Origin: Stenotrophomonas sp. 24(2023)
GTDB lineage: Bacteria; Pseudomonadota; Gammaproteobacteria; Xanthomonadales; Xanthomonadaceae
Length of the DNA: 64,000 nucleotides
NCBI RefSeq assembly: GCF_030913365.1
Contig: NZ_CP133160.1
Location: forward strand, 930,001-994,000
Reading direction: 5' to 3'
Below are positions 45,029 to 55,718 of this stretch, in pieces. How positions within the stretch are numbered: the stretch's first letter is position 1; each line of letters starts with the position of its first letter. A program made the position numbers and the translations under genes. The notes beneath the pieces are model-generated. The model made no database searches. It saw nothing but the letters and a program-made list of their open reading frames with translations, and was not told the DNA's origin.

Positions 45029-46782
45029 CGTCCTTCCCGTTTCCTGCGTTCGTTTTCCAGCTGGAACTTCGCCCGCAGCAGGTTGCCCGGGTCATCCGGC
45101 ACGCGCCGCATCCAGGCCTCCACGGCCTGTTGCGCTTCGCGCTGCTGCGGCGTGCGGCCATCGCTGCGGGCCGCTGCCGGCGCCGGCGTGCCCGCGTGCT
45201 GCTGCATGGCCTGCTGCATGCGCTGGCGCTGCTCGGCATCGGCCTTTTCCTGGGCCTGGCGGTCTTCTGTCTGCGGCCCCTGCGCGCCGTCCGGGCGGCC
45301 GGACTGCGCCTGCTGCGGGGCCGGTCCGGGGGCCTGCGGCGTGCCCCGCTGCCCCGGCTGGCCCTGCCCTTGCGGGTCCTGTGCGGGATGCTGCTGCGGT
45401 GGCTGCCGCGCAGGTGAGGACGGCGGTGGCTGCGGCCCGTTGCCCTGTCCCGGGGTGTTCTGCGGTGGCTTGCGCTTGCGGGCGGCATCGACCACGGCGC
45501 GGTTGGCCACGGCATCGGCCATGCCGGGCTGCCGGGCCAGCGCTTGGTCATAGGCGGTGATGGCTTCGTCGTAGCGACCCTGGCGCGCCAGCGCGTTGCC
45601 CAGGTTGTACCAGCCCGGGCCGCTGTCGATGCCCTCGAAGCGCGCCTGCGCGGTGGCGAAGTCGCCGTCATGGTAGGCCCGTACACCGGCCGCGATCCGC
45701 TCATGCGCCACCTGGTCCGCACGCTGCCACAGCGTGCCGGCCACCGGCGCAGCCTGCCGCGCCTGCGCATGCAGTTCGCCGCTCAACGGCAGCACCCCCA
45801 GCGCCAGCACGACCGCCAGCACCGCGCGGCGACGGAATGCCAGCAGCGCCAGCAGCATCAGCGGCGGCAGCAGCCAGTACCCCTCGTCGATCCAGACCCG
45901 GCTTTCGCCGGGGCGCTGCTGTTGTCCGCCCTGCTCGGCACGCAGCACATCCAGCGCGCGCAGGTCCTGGTCATCGCTGGCAACGGGCTGGTAGCGGCCG
46001 CCGCCAGCCGCCGCCAGGGCACGCAGGCTGCCGGCATCCAGCGCCGCCGGCCCGATCTGCCCGCGGCGGTCGCGGTAGGCGGCACCGGCCACGGTGCCCA
46101 ACCCCAGCGCGGACACCGTGAAGCCCTGCGCGTGCGCCTGTCCTGCAGCGCGTACCGCCTCGGTATCGGCGCGGTCGGTCACCAGCAGGATCTGCCCGCG
46201 TGCCGCACCGGCCTGCTGCAGCAGGCGCGTGGCCCACGCCAGCGCACGGTCGGCGCGCTGGCCATCGGCCGGCATGATGTCCGGTGCAAGCGCATCCAGG
46301 TACAGCGCCACGTTGGAGGTGTCCTCGGTCAGCGGTGCGACCGTGTAGGCATCCTCGGCGTAGACCACCAACCCCACCTGCCCGCCCTGGCGCTGCGCCA
46401 GCAGCGTGCCCAGCTTCGCCCGTGCCTGCAGCAGGCGCGAGGGCGGCAGATCGGTGGCGGTGATCCGGCTGGACAGATCCAGCACGACCAGCAACGGGGA
46501 AGCGGCCTGCCACAGCGGTTGCGGTTGCTGGCGCCAGCTCGGGCCGGCCAGCGCCAATGCCGCCAGCCCCCATCCCAGCAGCAGCGCCCACGGCAGGCCT
46601 GGGCCGCGCCCCTGCCCGGCCACCAGCAGGTGGGGCAGCAGGTGGGCATCCACGGCCTGCTGCCAGACCTGGGCACGGCGGCCACGGTAGAGCGCCACGG
46701 CAACGATCACTGGCAGGGCCAGCAGCAGCCACAACGCCTGCGGGCGCAGGAAATGCAGGGTATCCAGCATGGCCAGGTTCAT
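45025..46782 (-). CDS. batB: BatB/BatC fusion: von Willebrand A plus TPR
   Basis: Predicted 585 residues. Two helices (about 14-30 and 66-80) precede a VWA domain (about 95-290) with the MIDAS-like DLSSRITATDLPPSR at 102-116. A helix (WLLPPLMLLALLAF) follows, then about two TPR motifs (GPGWYNLGNALARQGRYDEAITAYDQALARQPG) and a Gln/Pro/Gly-rich linker (about 455-550) ending in a charged coil. BatB and BatC are separate genes in Bacteroides; here they are one polypeptide. The MIDAS reads D-L-S-S-R where DxSxS is expected. It overlaps the BatA gene by 4 bp; start at 46782. Confidence 0.9.
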   Translation of the reverse strand: MNLAMLDTLHFLRPQALWLLLALPVIVAVALYRGRRAQVWQQAVDAHLLPHLLVAGQGRGPGLPWALLLGWGLAALALAGPSWRQQPQPLWQAASPLLVVLDLSSRITATDLPPSRLLQARAKLGTLLAQRQGGQVGLVVYAEDAYTVAPLTEDTSNVALYLDALAPDIMPADGQRADRALAWATRLLQQAGAARGQILLVTDRADTEAVRAAGQAHAQGFTVSALGLGTVAGAAYRDRRGQIGPAALDAGSLRALAAAGGGRYQPVASDDQDLRALDVLRAEQGGQQQRPGESRVWIDEGYWLLPPLMLLALLAFRRRAVLAVVLALGVLPLSGELHAQARQAAPVAGTLWQRADQVAHERIAAGVRAYHDGDFATAQARFEGIDSGPGWYNLGNALARQGRYDEAITAYDQALARQPGMADAVANRAVVDAARKRKPPQNTPGQGNGPQPPPSSPARQPPQQHPAQDPQGQGQPGQRGTPQAPGPAPQQAQSGRPDGAQGPQTEDRQAQEKADAEQRQRMQQAMQQHAGTPAPAAARSDGRTPQQREAQQAVEAWMRRVPDDPGNLLRAKFQLENERRKREGR

Positions 46783-47786
46783 CGGCGGCGCTCCGGCAGC
46801 AGCCAGGCCAGTGCCCCCAGCAGCAGCGCGATGGCCAGCGGCCAGGCGTACCACTCGATGCGGGGCCGCAGCGAAGGCCCCCGCGCAGCGGTCGGTTCCA
46901 GCCGGTCCAGCTCGGCGTAGATGCCCGCCAGCTGGTCGGTATCGCGTGCGCGGAAGAAGCGCCCGCCGGTCATGTCGGCAATGCGCCGCAGCGTCGCTTC
47001 ATCCACCGGGTCCTGGTCCGGTTGTACCTGCAGGCCGAACAGGCGCATGGCGCCGTCGCCACCAAAGGCCACGGTATGGATGCGCACGCCCTCGGTACGG
47101 GCCAGTTCCGCAGCGCGCAGCGGTTGCAGCAGCCCGGCGTTGCTGACGCCATCGGTCAGCAGGATCAGCACGCGCTGCCCCTCCGGCTGGGTGCGCAGGC
47201 GCTTGACGGCCAGCGCGATGGCATCGCCGATGGCGGTCTCGCGCCCGGCCAGGCCGACCACGCTGTCGCGCAGCTGGTCACGCACGCTGGCCAGGTCGGC
47301 GGTCAGCGGCGTCAAGGTGTACGCGCGGTCGCCAAAGATCAGCAGGCCGATGCGGTCGCCGGCACGGCGGTCCAGAAAATCGGCCAGCACCGCCTTGGCG
47401 GCCGTGAGCCGATCGACCACCTGCGTGCCCAGCGCCATGTCCGCTTCACTCATGCTGCCCGACACGTCCACCGCCAGCATCATCTGCCGTCCTTCCACCG
47501 GGGGCACGATGGCATCGCCCAGGTGCTGCGGCCGTGCCAGCGCCAGGCACAACGCGCACCAGCCCAGCCACAGCAGCAGCCGCTGCAGTGCGGCGCCGGG
47601 CACGCGGGGCTGCCCGGCCAGCGACTGCAGATCCTCCGCCGTGTACGGCACGCGCAGGGCCGCGCCCTGCCGCCCCTGGCGGCGCCGCCACACCCGCATC
47701 AGCCACGGCAGCGGCAAGGCCAGCAGGGCCCAGGGCCAGGCCAGCAGCAGATCGGGCCAGGGCCATCCTGCCGCCCAGGTACTCAT
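46779..47786 (-). CDS. batA: BatA-like von Willebrand A domain membrane protein
   Basis: Predicted 335 residues. Hydrophobic helices near 11-30 and 68-83, then a VWA domain (about 100-290) with an intact MIDAS DVSGSM (Asp107, Ser109, Ser111), the Thr in TAIGDAIALA and the Asp of LLTDGVSNAG. A C-terminal helix (EWYAWPLAIALLLGALAWLL) closes the protein. BatA-type proteins are thought to be metal-dependent protein binders acting with a MoxR ATPase in envelope complexes. ATG at 47786 overlaps the DUF4381 stop by 4 bp. Confidence 0.92.
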   Translation of the reverse strand: MSTWAAGWPWPDLLLAWPWALLALPLPWLMRVWRRRQGRQGAALRVPYTAEDLQSLAGQPRVPGAALQRLLLWLGWCALCLALARPQHLGDAIVPPVEGRQMMLAVDVSGSMSEADMALGTQVVDRLTAAKAVLADFLDRRAGDRIGLLIFGDRAYTLTPLTADLASVRDQLRDSVVGLAGRETAIGDAIALAVKRLRTQPEGQRVLILLTDGVSNAGLLQPLRAAELARTEGVRIHTVAFGGDGAMRLFGLQVQPDQDPVDEATLRRIADMTGGRFFRARDTDQLAGIYAELDRLEPTAARGPSLRPRIEWYAWPLAIALLLGALAWLLPERRR

Positions 47787-48232
47787 CGGCGCGCTCCCTG
47801 CCGCAACGCCAGAAAGCGCGCGCGCGCCCATGCCTGCAGGGCCACGCTGCCATCGGCATCGACCTGCGGACGATAGGCCCCCTCCAGCAGCAGCGCGCGC
47901 TGTGCATCGGGCAGTTGCCGGGCCGGGTCGATGCAGTCCAGCCATGGCATTCCCTGCAGCGCCTCGCTGCCCGGCCGCACCTGCCGCTGTGCGCGCCGCA
48001 GCAGTGCGGCGATCGCCGCGATGCGCGGTGCACCGGCAGCCGCCGCGGCCACTTCATCATCGAACTCGCGCTGCCAGCGCCGCTGCCGGGCACGACGGCG
48101 GTACCCCCACCACGCCACCGCAGCGGCCACGACCAGCAGCCCGGCCAGTACCAGCCACCCGCCCAGCGGCAACGGCCACCAGCCGGGGCTGGGCGGCAGG
48201 TGCACATCACGCAGCGGCAGCGTCGCACTCAT
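47783..48232 (-). CDS. DUF4381 family protein
   Basis: Predicted 149 residues. An N-terminal amphipathic segment (MSATLPLRDVHLPPSPGWWPLPLGGW), one helix (LVLAGLLVVAAAVAWWGY) and a basic, helical cytosolic tail ending LALRQGARR. DUF4381 genes are regular members of MoxR/Bat operons; function unknown. It overlaps the genes on both sides by 4 bp. Confidence 0.85.
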   Translation of the reverse strand: MSATLPLRDVHLPPSPGWWPLPLGGWLVLAGLLVVAAAVAWWGYRRRARQRRWQREFDDEVAAAAAGAPRIAAIAALLRRAQRQVRPGSEALQGMPWLDCIDPARQLPDAQRALLLEGAYRPQVDADGSVALQAWARARFLALRQGARR

Positions 48233-49143
48233 GCCGGCACCTGCCCGGGCTGGGCGGCCAGCCAGGCATCACTGGGCGCATCGCTGCGCAGCACGTGCAC
48301 ATCGATGCGGCGCGCCGCCAACTGCTGCTGCAGTTCGTGCAACGGCGCCACGAAACGGGCCTGCCACTGCACCTGCGTCTCCACGCCGCGCAGGTCCAGG
48401 CCGATCCGCTGCTGGTCCGCCAGGAACTCCAGCTGCGCTGCGGGTGGGTCCAGTTCCAGCGGGTCCACCAGCAGCAGCAGGCTCAGGTCATGGTGCTGGG
48501 CCAGTGCCGCCCAGCGTGCCGGTGGAATCTGCAGCGCCTGGCGCGGATCGGCCAGCACCAGCATGCGCGCGCCCGGTCGCAGTACGCGGCCGGCATGGTC
48601 CAGCGCACGCGCCAGGCCGAGGTCATCGGCCGGTGGCTGTGCATACCAGCGGGTCAGTGCGTCGAGCACGCGCAGCACGCCACGGGCACCGCCGGCGGGT
48701 GCCACCGGCGGTTCCAGGTCACTGCCGCGCAGGGCAGCGATGCGATCGCCACGCCGCTGCGCCGACCACGCCGCCACCGCGCCGGCACGCGCGGCCTGCA
48801 CCGATTTGAACCGCACGCGCGTACCGAAATACAGCGCCGGCGCGGTGTCGGCCACGATCAGGGTGACCCGTTCGCGTTCGGCCTGGAACAGCTTGGTATG
48901 GGCACGGCCGGTACGTGCGGTCACCCGCCAGTCGATATGCCGCGCATCATCACCGGCCACGTATTCGCGCGATTCGGCGTATTCCATGCCACGGCCCCGC
49001 AGCGGCGAAGGGGCCTGCCCCGCCAGGCCCGCCCGGCCACGGCGTGGCGGCGGCGGGCGCTGGGCCAGCCGGCGCAGTGCCACCAGTTCGGCCAGGTGCG
49101 GGCGCAGGCCATCGCCATCGGCCAGGGAAGGTGCAGCCGCCAT
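48229..49143 (-). CDS. DUF58 domain protein
   Basis: Predicted 304 residues. The DUF58 core YAESREYVAGDDARHIDWRVTARTGRAHTKLFQAERE is at about 54-91, with a degenerate VWA-like fold over the rest. DUF58 proteins are always next to MoxR ATPases and VWA proteins and probably act as adaptors. It overlaps DUF4381 by 4 bp and follows moxR by 8 bp. No signal peptide, so cytosolic. Confidence 0.92.
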   Translation of the reverse strand: MAAAPSLADGDGLRPHLAELVALRRLAQRPPPPRRGRAGLAGQAPSPLRGRGMEYAESREYVAGDDARHIDWRVTARTGRAHTKLFQAERERVTLIVADTAPALYFGTRVRFKSVQAARAGAVAAWSAQRRGDRIAALRGSDLEPPVAPAGGARGVLRVLDALTRWYAQPPADDLGLARALDHAGRVLRPGARMLVLADPRQALQIPPARWAALAQHHDLSLLLLVDPLELDPPAAQLEFLADQQRIGLDLRGVETQVQWQARFVAPLHELQQQLAARRIDVHVLRSDAPSDAWLAAQPGQVPA

Positions 49144-49151
49144 CGTCGTGC

Positions 49152-50177
49152 TCAGGGGGCCGGTACCCGGGCCAGCAGTTCATCCACCAGGCGCTGGCCA
49201 TCCCAGCCTTCGGCCGTGGCCTCGTAACTGGGCAGCACGCGGTGGCGCAGCACATCGGCGGCCACGGCCCGCACGTCATCGGGGGTGACGAAATCGCGCC
49301 CGGCCAGCCAGGCGCGCGCACGCGCGCAGCGTTCCAGCGCGATCGAGCCGCGCGGGCTGACCCCCCAGGCAATGCGGCGGGCCAGTGCAGCGTCATAGCG
49401 GCCCGGGTCGCGCGAGGCCAGCACCAGCTCGATCAAATAGCGCTCCAGTGCCGGTGCCATATGCAGGCCCAGCACTTCACGGCGGGCATCGAAGACGTCC
49501 TGCAGCGGCAGCTTCCCGGGCGAGGTGCTGACGTTGTCCAACGCCCCACGGGCACGCTCGCGCGCCAGCCGCAGGATTTCCGATTCGGCCGCCTGGTCGG
49601 GGTAATCGATGCGCACATGCATCAGGAAGCGGTCCAGCTGGGCTTCCGGCAGCGGGAACGTGCCTTCCTGCTCGATCGGGTTCTGCGTGGCCATCACCAG
49701 GAACAGCGGCGGCAGGGCGTAGGTATGCCGTCCCACCGTCACCTGCCGCTCCCCCATCGCCTCCAGCAGCGCGGACTGGACCTTGGCCGGTGCACGGTTG
49801 ATTTCATCGGCCAGCAGGATGGGATGGAAGATCGGGCCGGGAACGAATTCGAAACGCCCTTCCTGGGGCCGCCAGATCTCGGTGCCGGTCAGATCGGCCG
49901 GCAGCAGGTCCGGGGTGAACTGCACACGCGAGAACTCCGCCTCCAGCCGCGCTGCCAACGCACGGATGGCCGTGGTCTTGGCCAGGCCGGGTGCGCCTTC
50001 GACCAGCAGGTGGCCATCGGCCAGCAGCGCGATCAGCAGGCGTTCCACCAGGGCGGCCTGGCCGACGATCTCGGCCGACAGCGCCTGGCGTAGCGCGGCG
50101 AACGCCTCGTGCAGGCGGGAAGGTGCGGCGGCGGCCGGGGCCACGGCGGTGTCAGGCATCGGGGGAGGCAGGTTCAT
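49152..50177 (-). CDS. moxR: MoxR family AAA+ ATPase
   Basis: Predicted 341 residues. Walker A GAPGLAKT (61-68), Walker B ILLADEINRA (121-130), sensor 1 LVMATQNPIEQEGTFPLPEAQLDRF, and C-terminal AAA lid 2. MoxR ATPases act as chaperones that load or mature complexes built from the VWA proteins encoded downstream. It is the first gene of the moxR-DUF58-DUF4381-batA-batB/C-batD operon. Start at 50177; an ATG at 50159 is possible. Gap to pilQ carries only that gene's terminator. Confidence 0.95.
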   Translation of the reverse strand: MNLPPPMPDTAVAPAAAAPSRLHEAFAALRQALSAEIVGQAALVERLLIALLADGHLLVEGAPGLAKTTAIRALAARLEAEFSRVQFTPDLLPADLTGTEIWRPQEGRFEFVPGPIFHPILLADEINRAPAKVQSALLEAMGERQVTVGRHTYALPPLFLVMATQNPIEQEGTFPLPEAQLDRFLMHVRIDYPDQAAESEILRLARERARGALDNVSTSPGKLPLQDVFDARREVLGLHMAPALERYLIELVLASRDPGRYDAALARRIAWGVSPRGSIALERCARARAWLAGRDFVTPDDVRAVAADVLRHRVLPSYEATAEGWDGQRLVDELLARVPAP

Positions 50178-50268
50178 GGCAGGGTTGGACCGGCGTGGGA
50201 CGGCACGGGTTCCCTACATCATCGCAGGCCACGGCGCCGGGTGGCATCAAGATCGCCTGAACGCCGGA

Positions 50269-50302
50269 AACGACACGGGCCGCTGATGCGGCCCGTGTCA
50301 TC
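50269..50302 (-). terminator. Rho-independent terminator of pilMNOPQ
   Basis: gacacgggccgc (50272-50283) pairs with gcggcccgtgtc (50288-50299), loop tgat, a 12-bp perfect stem. On the minus strand it is followed by GTTTCC. It lies 21 bp past the pilQ stop. Confidence 0.85.
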
Positions 50303-50322
50303 GTGCAGGCACGGCGGCCTGC

Positions 50323-52305
50323 TCAGCTGCGCTTGGCCACGCGCAGCACCTTCGGGGTCACGAACACCAGCAGTTCGGCCTTGTCCTTGCTGCGGCTGCG
50401 CTGCTTGAACAGGTTGCCCAGGAAGGGCACATCGCCCAGGAACGGCACCTTGCTGACGCTGTTGCGGTCGGTGAACTCGTACACGCCACCGATGACCACC
50501 GTCTGGCCGTCTTCCACCAGCACGGCCGTGTTGACTTCGCGACGGTTGATTTCCGGCACTTCGCCGTAGCCGGCCAGGGTGATGTAGCGCTGCACCTCGT
50601 CCTTCTTCACCTGCATGTTGAGGAACACGCGGTTGTCGTTGGTGATGGTCGGGGTCACCCGCAGTTCCAGCACCACTTCCTTGAACTGCACGTTGGCCTG
50701 CGCCGCACCGCCGGCACCGCCACCGCTGATGGTGACGTAGCCGATTTCCTTGCCCTGCTTGATCAACGCTTCACGCTGGTTGGTGGTGACCACGCGCGGG
50801 TTGGAGATCACCTCGCCACGCGCTTCCTGCTGCATCGCCGACAGTTCGACATCCAGCAGGTAACCCGCGTTGAGGATGGACAGCGCCAGCGAGCCGGGGT
50901 TGTTGCCCAGCGCCGGCAGGTTGAACATCGGGCTGGAGGTGATCTTGTTCGGCTGGCGGATCGGCTCGGACCCAGTGCGGCCACCGGCCACCCAGTCGTT
51001 GTAGGCCTTGGCGTAGGTGTAGTCGTTGTCGGACTGATTCTGGATGTTGGCGTGCGTATCACCCAGCTTGCTGCCATAGAACACGTTGTTGCGGTTGCCG
51101 GTGATGCCGAACTTCGCGCCCAGGTCGCGGGCGAAGGTATCGGTGGCGATGACGATGCGGCTCTCGATCAGCACCTGGTCGACCGGGCGGTCGATGACGT
51201 TGATCAGCTCGCGCATGCGCGCGATCTTCTTCGGAATATCGCTGATCATCAGCGTGTTGGTGCGCTCGTCGGCAACGATGCGGCCGCGACCGGACAGGAA
51301 ACCACTCTCTTCCTGTGCGCTGGAACCGCCGCTGCCGCCACCACCGCCACTGCCACCGCCGCCGATGCCACGCGCCTCCGTCAGCGCTTTGAAGATGGCC
51401 GTGGCGCTGTGGTAGTTGATCTGCACGTAATCGGTGACCAGATCCTCGCGGTTCTCGATGGCGATGCGCGCGTCTTCCTTTTCCTGTTCGAACTTGGCCA
51501 GTTCGGCCTGCGGGGCCACCCACACCACGCTGCCATCACGGCGCTTGTCCAGGCCCTTGGCCCGCAGCACGATGTCCAGTGCCTGGTCCCACGGCACGTT
51601 GACCAGGCGCAGGGTGACATTGCCCTCCACCGAATCGGACGCCACGACGTTCAGGTTGGACTCCTCGGCGATCAACTGCAGCACGGTGCGCACCGGCACG
51701 TCCTGGAAGTTGAAGGTGACCGGCTTGCCCGAATAGCCACGCTGGGCAACCGCCGCAGCGGCCTGGGTCACGGTGCCGGCGTTGATCGCCCCGGTCGCCG
51801 CGGCCGCCTGGCGCGGCATGATTTCCACCACGTACTCGTTGCCGCTCTGGTAGGCCAGCGATTCGGCCGGCCCGCTGGTGCTCAGCACCAGCTGGGTGCC
51901 CCCCCCGTAGGGCTTGGGCTCGATGCGCTGCACCGGCGTGGCGAAGTCGGTGACGTTCAGGGTCTTCTGCAGGTTGGCCGGCAGCCGGGCATTGCCGACA
52001 TCAACCACCACGCTGTTGCCCTGGGTACGCAGGTCCGGATTGGCGCCCTGCCCGTCGAACTGCAGGATGAGGCGGCCGGCGCCGTCATCACCCCGCTTGA
52101 AATCGATCCGCGACACCGACAGCGCCGCAGCCGGTGGCGTGGCCGGCGCGCCGTGGGCGGCCAGCGCCGCGCCCTGCGGCTTTTCCGCAGGAGCAGCAGC
52201 CAGCGCCGGGGCACAGGCCAGCATCAGCGCGACTCCCAACGCGCCGATGGGGTTCAAGGTAGAGCGCCGGATGGGACGCAGCCCCTTGGCTTGGTGAAAG
52301 GTCAT
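50323..52305 (-). CDS. pilQ: Type IV pilus secretin PilQ
   Basis: Predicted 660 residues from ATG 52305 (ggggat upstream); ATG 52329, which overlaps the pilP stop as ATGA, would give 668. The signal peptide ends near ALAAAP. Domains in order: one AMIN domain (VSRIDFKRGDDGAGRLILQF to EYVVEIMP), an STN domain (GKPVTFNFQDVPVRTVLQLIAEESNLNVV), an N1/NolW region interrupted by a 17-residue Gly/Ser linker (GIGGGGSGGGGGSGGSS), and the secretin domain (VISNPRVVTTNQREA, VPFLGDVPFLGNLFKQR). It makes the outer-membrane gate of the type IV pilus. Last gene of pilMNOPQ. Confidence 0.97.
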   Translation of the reverse strand: MTFHQAKGLRPIRRSTLNPIGALGVALMLACAPALAAAPAEKPQGAALAAHGAPATPPAAALSVSRIDFKRGDDGAGRLILQFDGQGANPDLRTQGNSVVVDVGNARLPANLQKTLNVTDFATPVQRIEPKPYGGGTQLVLSTSGPAESLAYQSGNEYVVEIMPRQAAAATGAINAGTVTQAAAAVAQRGYSGKPVTFNFQDVPVRTVLQLIAEESNLNVVASDSVEGNVTLRLVNVPWDQALDIVLRAKGLDKRRDGSVVWVAPQAELAKFEQEKEDARIAIENREDLVTDYVQINYHSATAIFKALTEARGIGGGGSGGGGGSGGSSAQEESGFLSGRGRIVADERTNTLMISDIPKKIARMRELINVIDRPVDQVLIESRIVIATDTFARDLGAKFGITGNRNNVFYGSKLGDTHANIQNQSDNDYTYAKAYNDWVAGGRTGSEPIRQPNKITSSPMFNLPALGNNPGSLALSILNAGYLLDVELSAMQQEARGEVISNPRVVTTNQREALIKQGKEIGYVTISGGGAGGAAQANVQFKEVVLELRVTPTITNDNRVFLNMQVKKDEVQRYITLAGYGEVPEINRREVNTAVLVEDGQTVVIGGVYEFTDRNSVSKVPFLGDVPFLGNLFKQRSRSKDKAELLVFVTPKVLRVAKRS

Positions 52306-52325
52306 CGTGCTATCCCCATTAACGA

Positions 52326-52856
52326 TCATTGATCTTCCAGTGCGAGTGTCGCCGGGCGTTCCAGCCAGCCACCCGCACCATCCGGCACCAACTCAATCAG
52401 CTCGATCCGGTCTTCATGCACCGCGGTGGTCCGGCCGTCGCTCTGCCCAAGGTAGGCACCCGGGCGTACACGGTAGGTCACCTTGTCCGGCGCCATCACC
52501 AGCGCGACCATGCCAGCGCCCGAACCGATGGTCCCCACCATGTCCAGGCTGTCCAGCGGGAAGCCTTCCAGCGGCTCCTTGCGGCGGTTCGGATCCGGGC
52601 GCAGCCCCGCCACGTTCTGCGGGCTGGTCCAGGCGTCGGTGAACGGGTCACGCAACCCCTGGGCCGAATACTCGAAGGTTTCGAACTGCTGCATCACCGG
52701 CAGCGGGTCCAGCGGTTCGGCCGGCAGCGAGCGCTCGCTTTCGACCCACTTTTCCAGGTTCGGCGCATCGCCGGGCGTGCTGGTCACACCACGACCACAC
52801 CCCGCCAGCAGCACGGCCGCCAGCAGCATCCCCATCCAGGCAGGAAGACGGTTCAC
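52326..52856 (-). CDS. pilP: Type IV pilus inner-membrane-to-secretin lipoprotein PilP
   Basis: Predicted 176 residues with a lipobox (LLAGC, Cys20). PilP links the PilN/PilO subcomplex with PilQ. The C-terminal beta-sandwich (SLDMVGTIGSGAGMVALVMAPDKVTYRVRPGAYLG) and the linker region (RDPFTDAWTSPQN) are typical. Overlaps pilO by 4 bp. Confidence 0.95.
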   Translation of the reverse strand: MNRLPAWMGMLLAAVLLAGCGRGVTSTPGDAPNLEKWVESERSLPAEPLDPLPVMQQFETFEYSAQGLRDPFTDAWTSPQNVAGLRPDPNRRKEPLEGFPLDSLDMVGTIGSGAGMVALVMAPDKVTYRVRPGAYLGQSDGRTTAVHEDRIELIELVPDGAGGWLERPATLALEDQ

Positions 52857-53557
52857 GGCTTGCCTCCCTTGCCATCGGCGCTCTTGCCATCGGTGCCCTT
52901 GCCCGCAGGCCCGGTCCCGGCGGCGGTCATTTCCGAATCGTCCAGGTAGCGGTAGGTCTTCACCGTGCCCGACAGTTCCAGTGCCCCGGCGCGCGCGGTG
53001 ATGGCGCCCTTGCCGTCCTTGTCCTTTTCCTTGGGCTTGAGGTTGATGTCATGCATGGTCAGGATCACCACGCGCGGCAGCGAGGCCACCCCGCTGACGA
53101 AAGCGCCGAACTGGTGGTAGCTGCCCACCATGCGCAGCTTGATCGGCTTTTCCGCGTAGAACTCCTGGATCTGTTCGGGCTGCGGCTCGAACAGTTCGTT
53201 GGCCAGGCCGCTGGACAGCGCCGTCTGCGAGATGTCGATGATCAGGTCCGGCATCTCGGTCTTGCTCGGCAGCTGGCGCAGCATCTGCTGCAGCACCTGT
53301 TCCATCTGGGCCAGCTGCTGCTTGAGCGGCTCGAGCTTGAGCGCGCGCTGCTGCTCGTCATGGAAGCTGGCACGCAGGGTCACTTCCTTGGCTTCGGCAA
53401 CGGCCAGTTCCTCGCGCTTGTCGCTGATGAGCAGCATCCACGACACGAACAGGATCACCCCGGCCAGCAGCGCGCAGAAGATGATCTTCGGCTGCTGCGG
53501 CCAGTTGCCGATGTTGTTGAAGTCCAGGTCCTTGAGATTGATCTTCTTCTGGCTCAT
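52853..53557 (-). CDS. pilO: Type IV pilus assembly protein PilO
   Basis: Predicted 234 residues. A short cytosolic start (KINLKDLDFNNIGNWPQQPK), one helix (IIFCALLAGVILFVSWMLLI), a coiled coil (about 55-95) and the ferredoxin-like periplasmic domain. A Gly/Lys-rich tail (about 214-234, GKGTDGKSADGKGGKP) follows. PilO forms the alignment platform with PilN. Overlaps pilN by 4 bp. Confidence 0.95.
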   Translation of the reverse strand: MSQKKINLKDLDFNNIGNWPQQPKIIFCALLAGVILFVSWMLLISDKREELAVAEAKEVTLRASFHDEQQRALKLEPLKQQLAQMEQVLQQMLRQLPSKTEMPDLIIDISQTALSSGLANELFEPQPEQIQEFYAEKPIKLRMVGSYHQFGAFVSGVASLPRVVILTMHDINLKPKEKDKDGKGAITARAGALELSGTVKTYRYLDDSEMTAAGTGPAGKGTDGKSADGKGGKP

Positions 53558-54440
53558 GCGAGGTCCCCCTGCAGCAGCGCGATGCGGGCCTGCGGCGGCT
53601 GCGCCAGGCGGCTGCCTTCAGGCCGCACCGGGGCCGGCTTGGCCGGCGATGCGGCCGGCGGAGCGGCAGCGGGTGCCGGGGTGGCCGGAGCAGTGGCCGG
53701 GGTGGCCGGCGCTGCCGGGGCAGTGGCCGGGGTTGCGCCGGCCGGGGCTGCAGGGGCCGCCGCCGGCGCCAACGGCACGACCGCCGGCGCGGCAGCCGGA
53801 TCGGCCGGGGCGTGGGCGACACTGCCATCGGGGTTCAGGCCCGGCGTGCCCGCCGTGTCCTCCCCCTGCTTGGGCAGGTTCACCTTGACCACGAACACGT
53901 AGGGCAGTGCCTTGATGTCATTGACCGGGCCGTTGTTCTTGCCGTCCTTGTCCGGTGCACGTGCCTCGATGATCGCCAGCTCCGGGCTGGTCATCCAGCC
54001 GGACGTTTCCAGGGCGCGCATGTAGGTGGACACGCGGGCGTTGGACTGGGTGCGGCCTTCCAGGGTCAGCACGTCGCCTTCCTGCTTCAACGCGGTCAGC
54101 ACGACGCCATCGGGGATGGTGCGCACCAGGGCGTCGAACAGATGGACCATCTGCGAACGCTTGGCCTGCAGCTGCTCGATCACGTCCTTGCGGGCCAGCA
54201 GGCGGGCCCGCTGCTCGTCCAGGCGGTCGATTTCCTTGTTCTGCTCCTTGACCTTCTGGATCTCGGTTTCAAGGTAGGCGTTGCGCTCGTTCTGGCCGCC
54301 CAGTTCGCGGTCGTAGTAGAACCAGATCACCAGCGACAGGAACAGGCCACCGATGGCGGCCACGCCCAGCATCGCGTAGAACTCCTTCTGGCGCTGTTTG
54401 CGGCGTTCGGCACGCCAGGGCAACAGGTTGATGCGTGCCA

Positions 54441-54441
<1 letters not shown>
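53554..54441 (-). CDS. pilN: Type IV pilus assembly protein PilN with Ala/Pro-rich tail
   Basis: Predicted 295 residues, where PilN is usually about 180-210. The N-terminus INLLPWRAERRKQRQKEFY is the conserved PilM-binding peptide, followed by a helix and coiled coil, then the periplasmic ferredoxin fold (DGVVLTALKQEGDVLTLEGRTQSNARVS). From about residue 200 a low-complexity Ala/Pro/Thr tail of some 70 residues occurs before RLAQPPQARIALLQGDLA. Same TGATG overlap with pilM. Confidence 0.95.
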
Positions 54442-55670
<1,229 letters not shown>

Positions 55671-55675
55671 TCATC

Positions 55676-55681
55676 TATACT
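55676..55681 (+). promoter_or_regulatory. Possible -10 element of the PBP gene
   Basis: TATACT lies 37 bp before the ATG at 55719. No convincing -35 is found 17 bp upstream. The A/T-rich stretch at about 55548-55570 may hold the pilM promoter. Weak evidence. Confidence 0.3.
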
Positions 55682-55718
55682 CTGCGACCACGAAATTCGC
55701 AATCGGAATCTGTCACCG

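Noticed and set aside
41822..45553. 1243-codon plus-strand frame opposite the symporter and batD genes
   Set aside because: Same composition artefact; it runs through a terminator and two genes with clear domains.
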